NCBI GenBank assembly: GCA_013003715.1
Contig: JABDIN010000099.1
Coordinates: 1 to 64,000, forward strand
Source of the DNA: Desulfobacteraceae bacterium
GTDB lineage: Bacteria > Desulfobacterota > Desulfobacteria > Desulfobacterales > Desulfosarcinaceae
Direction: 5' to 3'
DNA: 64,000 nucleotides
Shown here: positions 1 to 6,946 of the stretch, in pieces
How the letters are laid out: the number at the start of each line of letters is the position of its first letter
How positions within the stretch are numbered: position 1 is the stretch's first letter
The notes under the pieces: model-generated
The model's database searches: none
Seen by the model: only the letters and a program-made list of their open reading frames with translations
What the model was told of the DNA's origin: nothing
Program-made: the position numbers and the translations under genes

Positions 1-4
1 TTTT

Positions 5-36
5 AAAAGCCTGATCCAAATGGATCAGGCTTTTTT
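5..36 (+). terminator. Rho-independent terminator
   Basis: A perfect 13-bp stem (AAAAGCCTGATCC and its complement) closes a four-base AAAT loop and runs into a six-T tract. It probably ends a gene lying left of the window on the + strand, because the next + strand coding sequence begins just after it. Confidence 0.85.
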
Positions 37-48
37 ATTTGAAAAACG

Positions 49-186
49 ATGAGTTACTACGTTTACATTCTCAAAAGCCAAAAAGATGGAACCTACTACA
101 TAGGATCAACGCGGGATATCGAAGAACTCAAAAGTGATTTGAGTGCGCAATCTGGACGCCGGCGTCCTTCGACTGCCCCCTTTTAA
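49..186 (+). pseudogene. GIY-YIG endonuclease-like gene remnant
   Basis: The ATG at 49 opens 45 codons. The first 25 residues (MSYYVYILKSQKDGTYYIGS and onward to TRDIEE) match the start of the small GIY-YIG (UPF0213/YhbQ-like) nucleases, including the YV-YIL and YYIGS motifs. Family members run to about 80-100 residues, with the conserved Arg helix, Glu and Asn further on. Here homology stops near base 128 and the frame continues into an unrelated Arg/Pro-rich tail to TAA at 184. The breakpoint coincides with a 17-bp sequence that recurs at 2423-2439, so recombination probably truncated the gene. It cannot encode an active nuclease because the catalytic half is absent. Confidence 0.7.
131..147. 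repeat. 17-bp direct repeat, copy 1
   Basis: The sequence AAAGTGATTTGAGTGCG occurs here and again at 2423-2439 in the same orientation. The pair brackets the AT-rich exported-protein gene. Copy 1 lies exactly where the GIY-YIG homology ends; copy 2 lies inside the HTH remnant. They could be the scars of a recombination event or remnants of two copies of the same transposase gene. Confidence 0.6.
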
Positions 187-230
187 TTCCTCATTATTGG
201 AATTGGAGTCGAAAATGTTGATGGAGTATC

Positions 231-2243
231 TCATTCGGTATTCAAAGGAGCATTCATATCAACCAAATACAAGTAATCTAACTGAGCGTTTGATTCTCTC
301 CCTGAAATTTCAATGGTATGAGGTCCAGCATTCAAATTAACAATTAAAGGATTAAATTCTGGTGTTGCCTGATTCCCGGAACCGCGGGCACGAATTTCAT
401 CTTCATACCAAATATTGAATTGACCAGGTAAAGAATTGTAATTTATATCCCAAGTCTTTTGTCCGGTGTTATCAAAGTTCACATAAAAGGAGTTGTGAGA
501 ATCGTCACTTGTCATTACATTTGCAACAATCTTGTAAGAACCTGCATGGCTAATATTAAAAGAATATAATGCGGATCCGCTTAATTGGGCAGGTGTATGA
601 ATGTATTGACCATTTGAGGCGGTGGGATCTGACGTGACTATTGTCATTGGAGAAGTCAATGCTGCACTTTCAGCTTCTATAAACATTTGAGTATTTAAAT
701 CAACCAAATAAAAGTAGTCTAATTGAGCGTTTGATTCTCTTCCTGAAATTTCTAAGGTGTGAGTTCCGACACTTAAATTAACAATTATAGGATTGAATTC
801 AGGTGTTGCCTGATTCCCGGAACCTCGGGAACGAATTTCATCTTCATACCAAATATTGAACTGACCAGGTAAAGAATTGTAATTTATATCCCAAGTCTTT
901 TGTCCTGTATTATCAAAGTTCATATAAAAGGAGTTGTGAGAATCGTCACTTACCTTTACATTTGCAATAAATTTGTAAGAACTCGCACGGCTGATATTAA
1001 AAGAATATAGTGCAGATCCGCTTGATTGGACGGGCGTATGAATATATTGGCCATTTGAGGCTGTTAAATCCGAGGATACAATTGTCATTGGAGAAGTTAA
1101 AGTGGCAGTCTCAGCTTCAATCTTTGAAGTGTTTTCCGGAGGTAAAAGGACACAATCCGCACTACAATTTTCAGAGCTTTCATTTAATGAATCACAAATG
1201 CTGTCACCACAAAAGGACGTTGTGCCGGATATATTTTGGCAATTCTCAGAACATACAATGCAATTGGTCAAACCATAATCACACGTTTCAGTAAAAGTAT
1301 TCCCATCATCACACGTCTCGCCGCTTTCAACACTACTATTTCCACAAATACTGGGACATGCACCACAATCCGTTAGACAAGTTCCGCAAGTTTCAGCCTC
1401 ATTACAGGTTCCATCTCCACAAATGGGAATTACGCCATTAATAGGCCCGATATAGCCTGTGGTCGAGATTGCAATATCATCATAATCGATATACATTTCA
1501 CGGCCATTGGCAACATTTTTTTGATTGCTTCCTATTATTATTTCGTCTACAAATGAATCCTTAAAAAGAACACCTGAAGCGTCAATTACCAATCTCGCAC
1601 TATTTCCAACCCATAATTTTAAATTTCCACCGACAGCATCAATCATCGCTTCTACATATACCCAACTACCATCAGAAACTCCTGTGGTATAAAAATCTGT
1701 TCCCCATCCACAATTACTGCAAACTTCATTGCCAGAGGCCAAGTATTCAAATGACATTCCCCCTGTCGGGCTAAAAAAATTAATTAGGGGGCCATTTCTT
1801 TTATTTGCAAATCCATAAATTGATTTGTATTGTCCGAATTCACCATAACCCGATTCCCACCTTTGATACCACCGAATCCAAAATTTTCCTGGAGGTGAAT
1901 TTGGAAATATTCTTGTGCTCCCGGAATTAACGTTGGTACCATCCCCTATCCAATGTCTTTGACCTTTTCCGCCATTCCCATCAGGATTATTTGCAGCAGA
2001 TAGAATTTGTTCATATTTCCCGTTCGCAGTCCATGAACCTTTTTTAGATATACCATCACAAACTAGGGGATCGGAGTATTGTAACCAATCAGTATCTCCA
2101 TTCCCAGCATTCCCATCAGTGTCACAATCATAAGAGGTCTCCCAATATCCACTAGATAAATCGATAGCCTCAGAGCTGAATGATAGATTAAGAGCTGCAA
2201 ACCCAACGAATAAGATTAATAGAAAGTTAAAATTCGTTTTCAT
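231..2243 (-). CDS. Exported polysaccharide-lyase-like protein with Cys-rich repeats and duplicated C-terminal module
   Basis: The 670-residue protein starts with a clear signal peptide (residues 1 to about 26). Residues about 27-265 look like a beta-jelly-roll domain of the kind found in polysaccharide lyases (family impression only). Residues about 272-366 are cysteine-rich, with CGDGTCNEAETC and GETCDDGN motifs typical of the Myxococcus-type disulfide repeat. Two near-identical 147-residue modules follow, starting near residues 375 and 522 with IEAE and ending in LDY-YLVD, like a carbohydrate-binding module. The gene is markedly AT-richer than the backbone, suggesting transfer. A secreted, glycan-binding protein is likely. 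Any enzymatic activity is unproven, since I cannot place catalytic residues. Confidence 0.75.
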   Translation of the reverse strand: MKTNFNFLLILFVGFAALNLSFSSEAIDLSSGYWETSYDCDTDGNAGNGDTDWLQYSDPLVCDGISKKGSWTANGKYEQILSAANNPDGNGGKGQRHWIGDGTNVNSGSTRIFPNSPPGKFWIRWYQRWESGYGEFGQYKSIYGFANKRNGPLINFFSPTGGMSFEYLASGNEVCSNCGWGTDFYTTGVSDGSWVYVEAMIDAVGGNLKLWVGNSARLVIDASGVLFKDSFVDEIIIGSNQKNVANGREMYIDYDDIAISTTGYIGPINGVIPICGDGTCNEAETCGTCLTDCGACPSICGNSSVESGETCDDGNTFTETCDYGLTNCIVCSENCQNISGTTSFCGDSICDSLNESSENCSADCVLLPPENTSKIEAETATLTSPMTIVSSDLTASNGQYIHTPVQSSGSALYSFNISRASSYKFIANVKVSDDSHNSFYMNFDNTGQKTWDINYNSLPGQFNIWYEDEIRSRGSGNQATPEFNPIIVNLSVGTHTLEISGRESNAQLDYFYLVDLNTQMFIEAESAALTSPMTIVTSDPTASNGQYIHTPAQLSGSALYSFNISHAGSYKIVANVMTSDDSHNSFYVNFDNTGQKTWDINYNSLPGQFNIWYEDEIRARGSGNQATPEFNPLIVNLNAGPHTIEISGRESNAQLDYLYLVDMNAPLNTE
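240..1121 (-). repeat. Tandem duplication of a 441-bp module inside the exported-protein gene
   Basis: Bases 681-1121 and 240-680 encode consecutive copies of the same 147-residue module. The period is exactly 441 bp, as measured from the shared GCCTGATTCCCGGAACC block and from the two IEAE module starts. Copies differ mainly at scattered bases, so the duplication is recent or kept uniform by gene conversion. Confidence 0.85.
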
Positions 2244-2283
2244 TTTTCAATCCTCTCAAGAAATATTATTCTTTCACCTTCAA

Positions 2284-2469
2284 TTAGGCTTTGGGGACGT
2301 ACCTGACGAACGATACCTTTGTCGATCTCGATCCTGCGATCATCTTTGATACTGCCGATATGGTAATCCCCATCCGTCTTGCCACTTCTGCCGGTGTGAT
2401 GCCATGTTTTCCTATCAATTCCAAAGTGATTTGAGTGCGTTCGTCATCGATGTCCCCAATTACAGACAC
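2284..2469 (-). pseudogene. Helix-turn-helix fragment, probably the tail of a REP-associated transposase
   Basis: The 61-residue frame contains a helix-turn-helix (EVARRMGITISAVSKMI) followed by a short basic tail ending in RYVPKA. This arrangement resembles the DnaA-like or MarR-like HTH found at the C-terminus of REP-associated tyrosine transposases (TnpA-REP), whose N-terminal HUH domain is missing here. The frame overlaps the stop of the upstream 114-residue gene by 10 bp and has no good ribosome site. It carries copy 2 of the 17-bp repeat. A remnant is the best reading; a small free-standing regulator is possible but less likely. Confidence 0.45.
2423..2439. repeat. 17-bp direct repeat, copy 2
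   Basis: Identical in sequence and orientation to bases 131-147. It lies within the HTH remnant, where it is read as part of the RTQITLE stretch on the minus strand. Confidence 0.6.
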
Positions 2470-2804
2470 ATACGCTTACCATTCAAAATGAATGTTTCCA
2501 CAACATCCAATATCAACGTAAGGGCCTGCTCCTGAGTCATTTCTCTAATTGAAATTACATGGTTTATAAATTGTTGTACCTGATCATCAAGATCAACTTC
2601 GATATTTTCCTTGTATTCGATGATTTGGCCACCGAAGATATCAAACTCCTCGTCAAATTGCCTGTTCAAGATTTCATAAAACATATCAGTATCATTTGTG
2701 ATAAGAGATTCTAATTCAGATCGAATTGACATATCATCCCATATCTTATCGTCGATTTTTAAAATTAGCTCTCTATCTGCTTTGTATCTCATTCTCACTC
2801 TCAC
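2460..2804 (-). CDS. Hypothetical acidic protein
   Basis: A 114-residue frame with protein-like composition, acidic and helical, with no membrane segment and no family I recognise. A methionine four codons in (before RYKADREL) is an equally possible start. The AT-rich base composition matches the surrounding accessory DNA. It ends 10 bp inside the HTH remnant. It may be a small accessory or immunity-type gene, but nothing in the sequence shows a function. Confidence 0.4.
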   Translation of the reverse strand: MRVRMRYKADRELILKIDDKIWDDMSIRSELESLITNDTDMFYEILNRQFDEEFDIFGGQIIEYKENIEVDLDDQVQQFINHVISIREMTQEQALTLILDVVETFILNGKRMCL

Positions 2805-2924
2805 GAAACGCTGCGGTCATGGGCAGGAAGGATTTCCACTGACCTTCTTAAGTGTTGGTAATGTTGTTGACGCACTTATTGTCCATGGCCGTCCGGCCCT
2901 TGCCGTCCCTTGGACTGCAAGGTT

Positions 2925-3413
2925 TTAACTCACCCCTTTGATAGGAACCCAAATCTCCTCTTTTGCATTCGGATCAACAGGATTGTAGTCTTCAGGCAGT
3001 ATTTCAAAGTGCTCCCGGTTTTCAAGGGCATATTCAGATTTTTGTAACCATATGGGTTAAACCGAAGATTTCAAAAATTTCGTATTATCCCGCTACTCAC
3101 AAGGTTATATCTCTTTCTCATTTATTTTCATGCAAGATTCAGGTAATAAATATGTCTCCATTTCGGGTGGGACTTCCCCAAAAGATGATACCTCGACTGT
3201 TGCCCATTTTACGAACGGCATTTCCGGAGAAAAGTTCCAGTTATCTGGATATTTTTGCATGGAAATAAAATCCGCATTTATCCTGTTTTTTACCTCGGTC
3301 CGTCTCGGCATGAACGCTTGCCATAGTTCACCCGTCTTGTTCCTAGATAGGGACATTTCCTTTTGAATGCCTATCAGTTTCTTTGACTTCAATAGTTCTA
3401 TTCTTGGTTCCAT
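2925..3413 (-). pseudogene. GyrI-like effector-binding protein, broken by in-frame stops
   Basis: Read from the ATG at 3413 (MEPRIELL), the first about 100 residues match GyrI-like small-molecule-binding domains, as found in SbmC/GyrI and at the end of AraC regulators. The motif ELWQAFMPRR and a PPEMETYLLP segment are present. The frame stops at 3105. In the same frame three stops occur, then the family's C-terminus reappears at about 3030-2925 (SEYALENREHFEIL, then EEIWVPIKGVS) with a proper stop at 2925. Both halves share one frame, so point mutation and local decay of the middle explain the break better than a frameshift. Confidence 0.7.
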
Positions 3414-3536
3414 TTTGTATATGTTTTTGGTTATAAGGTTGGTGATGAAGATTTGATACCAATACTGTGTTTTAGGCGCTATAGCTTGATTGGTCAAGTC
3501 GAAAGATAAAACAGCCAAATACAATGGTGGACCGGT

Positions 3537-3752
3537 TCACAGGGGTGATTGGATGAAATTTTCAGTGATGCTTGTTGTTTTGTTTGCAGCCTTCAAATCC
3601 TGCGACTGGATTTGGAAAGTCATATCAAAGGACGGGGGCGGGCGATCCTCACGGTATTGGAAAGCAACCGTCCGAACATAGTCATATGCGCCATCTTTCT
3701 GTTCCATTGTACCTGAGCAGTAAACCGGTAATGCATATGCGGTTCTTGACAT
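3537..3752 (-). CDS. Small hypothetical protein
   Basis: A 71-residue frame of plausible composition (MSRTAYALPVYCSG... to ENFIQSPL). No domain is recognised and there is no clear ribosome site. It lies divergent to the CHSA-repeat membrane protein, within what would be that gene's upstream region. It could equally be non-coding. Confidence 0.25.
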   Translation of the reverse strand: MSRTAYALPVYCSGTMEQKDGAYDYVRTVAFQYREDRPPPSFDMTFQIQSQDLKAANKTTSITENFIQSPL

Positions 3753-3823
3753 TATATCGACTCATCGGCATACTCAAACGAAAAGGCAACAACTTCTCAT
3801 GGGTGAATGGTATCGGTGATCTG

Positions 3824-5539
3824 ATGATAAATCTGATGATAAAATGGATACGTGTTTTTGGATTGTTGGTGATGGCAGTGGTGCTCAGCGGTCAGTGGGA
3901 TGTATGCATGGCCGGCCGGGGCGAGCCTGTATGGTGTGAAGTCGAAGTTGAGCTGGATAAAAAGGGCCGGGCCGTAATCACGTACACGGTTAATTATGCT
4001 GTTGTTGAGGGCGAGTTCCATGGTTTTTTCTTCACGGGTCCGCAACTGGACCGGTTACAGCCCGAATGGCAGGATGAATGGGGCAGGGCAACCACCGGCA
4101 GCGGCCAGGAATATGGCATCGTCCGCGGCCATCGCAACGGCAAGGATACCATAGAATTGGCCGACGGCGCCGGTGTAAGCAGCGGCAACGTCATCTTCCG
4201 TTTCCGGTTCACGGCCGACATGGCCACGGCCGGGTTTTTGTCCATTACCACCGACCAGGACGGCAACCGGTTGGTGGTCCTGCACTGGGCGCCGTCCACC
4301 TGGGATCATGCGTTGTCTCATTACACCCTGCAGGTGAGGTATCCCGTCAAGGTGGCGGATCACATCGACGTACGCGGGGAATTCCTGGAAGATGTGCATT
4401 TCCGAACCGAACCGTTCATGAACGACTCATATAAAATCGATTACCGCCGGGGCCCGCGGCGACAGTTCGAGGTGTTGGTACACGTCGAAGAGATAACGGC
4501 GGACTACCATTTTCTCGTTCAGCAGTATGTCAAATCAACTCTTTTTGACATCAGTTCATGGACGATCCCCGGCAGTGACGATGCGCCTCAGATGAACGAG
4601 GCGGCCGGGAGTGACGGCCAGAGAGATGACAGGCCATCTTTTTTAAGCCGGTTTTTTACAACACCACGAATCACCACCCTGGTTGCCGGACTCATCCTGC
4701 TTGGCCTTTACCTGGTCATTACCGCCAAAAAACACAAGGAGATAAGGCTGGCCCTTGCGGAAAAGGACACCGTGGAGTGGCGCAGCATTGGCTGGAAAGC
4801 CCCTAAAATCGAATTGACGGTCTTCCGGGAACCCGGAAAAGTCTGTGAAAGCCTGACCCCTGTGGAAGTCGCTTTCTTTCTGGAAATGCCTTATAAACGT
4901 ATCCTCAGTTGTGTCCTGCAGCAATTGACCCAGGCCGGTTTTCTGGAAGTGAAAAGCGAATCTCCGCTGGTGGTAAAGGTTTTGGAACGAGACCCATCGG
5001 AATTGGAGGCCCTCGAAAGCTTTGAGCAATCCATGGTAAAGGCAGCATTGGATGATGGTGTTTTTTCGAAACGCGAGATGGAAAAAATTCTTGAGCAGGT
5101 CGTGGCATCGGTGCGTAAAAAATCCTGGGATTGCGATATAGAAGCCACCCAGAAATATTGGCGTAAACGTATCGAACGGATCTGGCGAAGCCGGGAAGAA
5201 GAAGGCCATCCGGGTATGGCGGAAGATGATGCCCGGCCGCTGTTGAACCGGCATTACGGTTGGCATCACTGGTATTTTTACCGACATCATTATGTCGATT
5301 ACGACAGCACCTTGACGCCCAACCGGTTTGAACGGTATTTTGACATCGATGTGGACCATGTGCCCCATGACGACTTCTTTGATAATTCCACCATCGATCT
5401 CGACGTCTGCCATTCGGCGTGTCACTCAGCCTGCCATTCGGCGTGTCACTCCGCCTGCCACTCGGCATGCCATTCCGCCTGCCACTCGGCCTGTCACTCC
5501 GCCTGCCATTCGGCCTGTCACAGTGGAGGGTCTTTCTGA
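3824..5539 (+). CDS. Membrane protein with cytoplasmic CHSA-repeat tail (candidate radical SAM substrate)
   Basis: About 571 residues from the ATG at 3824, chosen because it opens a signal-anchor (MINLMIKWIRVFGLLVMAVV); the ATG at 3836 is an alternative. An extracytoplasmic beta-rich domain of DUF2207 type follows. A membrane segment lies at about residues 282-301 (TTLVAGLILLGLYLVIT). The cytoplasmic part (about 302-460) is helical and winged-helix-like. A His/Tyr/Asp-rich linker follows, then nine CHSA tetrapeptides and CHSGGSF at residues 529-571. The predicted topology leaves ten regularly spaced cysteines in the cytoplasm, where the adjacent radical SAM protein would act. The stop overlaps that gene's start. 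The layout resembles membrane proteins with near-low-complexity Cys-rich tails; I do not know a characterised homologue. Confidence 0.8.
   Translation: MINLMIKWIRVFGLLVMAVVLSGQWDVCMAGRGEPVWCEVEVELDKKGRAVITYTVNYAVVEGEFHGFFFTGPQLDRLQPEWQDEWGRATTGSGQEYGIVRGHRNGKDTIELADGAGVSSGNVIFRFRFTADMATAGFLSITTDQDGNRLVVLHWAPSTWDHALSHYTLQVRYPVKVADHIDVRGEFLEDVHFRTEPFMNDSYKIDYRRGPRRQFEVLVHVEEITADYHFLVQQYVKSTLFDISSWTIPGSDDAPQMNEAAGSDGQRDDRPSFLSRFFTTPRITTLVAGLILLGLYLVITAKKHKEIRLALAEKDTVEWRSIGWKAPKIELTVFREPGKVCESLTPVEVAFFLEMPYKRILSCVLQQLTQAGFLEVKSESPLVVKVLERDPSELEALESFEQSMVKAALDDGVFSKREMEKILEQVVASVRKKSWDCDIEATQKYWRKRIERIWRSREEEGHPGMAEDDARPLLNRHYGWHHWYFYRHHYVDYDSTLTPNRFERYFDIDVDHVPHDDFFDNSTIDLDVCHSACHSACHSACHSACHSACHSACHSACHSACHSACHSGGSF
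5408..5524 (+). repeat. 12-bp coding repeat encoding (CHSA)9-CHS
   Basis: Nine consecutive 12-bp units of the form TGY-CAY-TCN-GCN encode Cys-His-Ser-Ala, followed by a tenth CHS. Units vary at silent third positions (TGC/TGT, CAT/CAC, TCG/TCC/TCA, GCG/GCC/GCA) yet every unit keeps the same four residues. Silent variation with constant protein sequence argues that selection maintains the peptide rather than the DNA being a fresh slippage product. Confidence 0.95.
5525..5530 (+). promoter_or_regulatory. Ribosome binding site fixing the radical SAM start
   Basis: GGAGGG lies 8 bases before the ATG at 5539. The CHSA repeats are open in the radical SAM frame too, which would allow a spurious start at 5419. 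This Shine-Dalgarno and the TGATG stop-start overlap show that translation starts at 5539. Confidence 0.8.
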
Positions 5540-6942
5540 TGTTGTTCGCGCGCACCGTCGAAAAAGGACATGCCCGTGACGATGTGGTTTTTCCGCATCA
5601 AGATTACGACCTCTCCTGGGTGGACGAATGGATTGCCAATGTGAGGGATTACATCCATGTGCGTGCCGAAGACAATGTGTTTATTCAGCGTCCCAACAAG
5701 GCTTTTCATCTCAACGACCAGGGGATCGACATTGTCAAGTCCCTGATCGACGGCAAGTCGATTCGCGACATCCTGGTGCCGTACGGCCCTGATCCGCGGA
5801 TTTGGCGTGACACCTGGCAATTTCTGACGGATCTCCGGAAACTGCTGAAAGACGGCCTGCAAGACACTTATGAATCCTCAGCAGTTGAGAAAATTCCCTG
5901 TAAACTTGAATTCTCCCGTTATCCGATTCTATCGGAGGTGGCGGTCACCTATCGCTGCAATGCGCGGTGCCTGTTCTGCTATGCCGGATGCGGTTGCCGG
6001 TCCCGGCCAGGGGACGACCAGGGGGAGATGTCCCTGTCCGAGATTAAAACCGTCCTGCATCGCATCTATCATCAGGCTAAAGTTCCCAGTGTCAGTTTTA
6101 CCGGCGGCGAACCCACACTCCGTGCTGATTTGCCGGAGGTCATCCGGTATGCACGGTCGCTGGGGATGCGGGTGAACCTGATCACCAACGGCATACTGTC
6201 AACAGCCGGTCTGGTCAAACGGCTCAAAACCGCAGGATTGCATTCCGCCCAGGTGAGTATCGAAGGTATAACGGCTCCCACCCATGAGCGCCTGACCTGT
6301 GTGGCGGGATCATTCCAAAAAGCAATCGAGGCTGTTCAACGCTACCAGGATGCAGGACTTACCGTGCATACCAATACAACCCTGACCCGCCTGAACCTGA
6401 AGGAAGCGGAGCGTTTTCCGGAGTTTGTCAAGGAGACACTGCAACTCGACACCTTCAGTATGAACCTGATGATACCTGAGGGGAGCGGGGCTGAGAACAA
6501 ATCGTTGGCGGTGAGTTATGTGGAATTGGGTCCGGTCATCGAAACCCTTCTGGCTGCAGCAAACAGGCAACAGGTTGATTTTAAGTGGTATTCTCCCATT
6601 CCCATGTGCATGTTCAATCTCATTGTCCATGGTCTGGGAAACAAGGGATGTGCGGCGTGCGACGGATTGATATCCGTCAATCCCCGGGGCGAAATCCTGC
6701 CATGTGCGAGTTTCGACGACCCCACGGGGTCTCTTCTGCATGAAGGATTCGAAAAGATCTGGCGATCCGGGAAAGCCACGGCATATCGACTGAAAACAAT
6801 GGCCCATACCATTTGCAAGTCTTGTGAGCATTTTCATATATGCCACGGCGCCTGTGCGCTTTACTGGCGCAATATGGGTTATGAGGAACTGATAAAACAC
6901 CACCGACCGGGTAAGTGTCCCAATGATGAAAAGGAAGGCTGA
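5539..6942 (+). CDS. Radical SAM/SPASM peptide-maturase-like protein with PqqD-like N-terminal domain
   Basis: 467 residues. Residues about 45-110 resemble a PqqD-type RiPP recognition element (RPNKAFHLNDQG, then IVKSLIDGKSIRDI). The radical SAM core has the C140-x3-C144-x2-C147 cluster motif (CNARCLFC) and the SAM-binding GGEPT motif. The C-terminal third has a cysteine-rich SPASM region (CAACDG, PCASF, CKSCEHFHICHGAC) that should hold auxiliary 4Fe-4S clusters, as in PqqE and anaerobic sulfatase maturases. This domain set is typical of enzymes that crosslink or otherwise modify peptide side chains. The gene is translationally coupled to the CHSA-repeat protein, so that tail is the obvious substrate candidate (inference). 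GGAGGG at 5525 sets the start. Confidence 0.9.
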   Translation: MLFARTVEKGHARDDVVFPHQDYDLSWVDEWIANVRDYIHVRAEDNVFIQRPNKAFHLNDQGIDIVKSLIDGKSIRDILVPYGPDPRIWRDTWQFLTDLRKLLKDGLQDTYESSAVEKIPCKLEFSRYPILSEVAVTYRCNARCLFCYAGCGCRSRPGDDQGEMSLSEIKTVLHRIYHQAKVPSVSFTGGEPTLRADLPEVIRYARSLGMRVNLITNGILSTAGLVKRLKTAGLHSAQVSIEGITAPTHERLTCVAGSFQKAIEAVQRYQDAGLTVHTNTTLTRLNLKEAERFPEFVKETLQLDTFSMNLMIPEGSGAENKSLAVSYVELGPVIETLLAAANRQQVDFKWYSPIPMCMFNLIVHGLGNKGCAACDGLISVNPRGEILPCASFDDPTGSLLHEGFEKIWRSGKATAYRLKTMAHTICKSCEHFHICHGACALYWRNMGYEELIKHHRPGKCPNDEKEG

Positions 6943-6946
6943 CGAA

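Noticed and set aside
3490-3681. 63-codon + strand frame before the CHSA membrane protein
   Set aside because: No ribosome site and no features; the region is better left as upstream DNA, with only a weak minus-strand candidate.
4643-5425. 260-codon open frame on the minus strand opposite the CHSA membrane protein
   Set aside because: Its composition mirrors the sense gene, it has no domain or ribosome site, and the sense frame has strong protein features.
5408-5524. CRISPR array or simple minisatellite
   Set aside because: Units are 12 bp with no spacers, keep the reading frame and vary only at silent positions, so it is a coding repeat.
5408-5524. His-Xaa-Ser repeat protein (HxsA) of the HxsABCD systems
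   Set aside because: The period is four residues (CHSA), not HXS triplets, and the paired HxsB/HxsC radical SAM proteins are absent.
5419-5538. Upstream start for the radical SAM protein within the CHSA repeats
   Set aside because: The frame is open only because the repeat is open in several frames; GGAGGG and the TGATG overlap fix the start at 5539.
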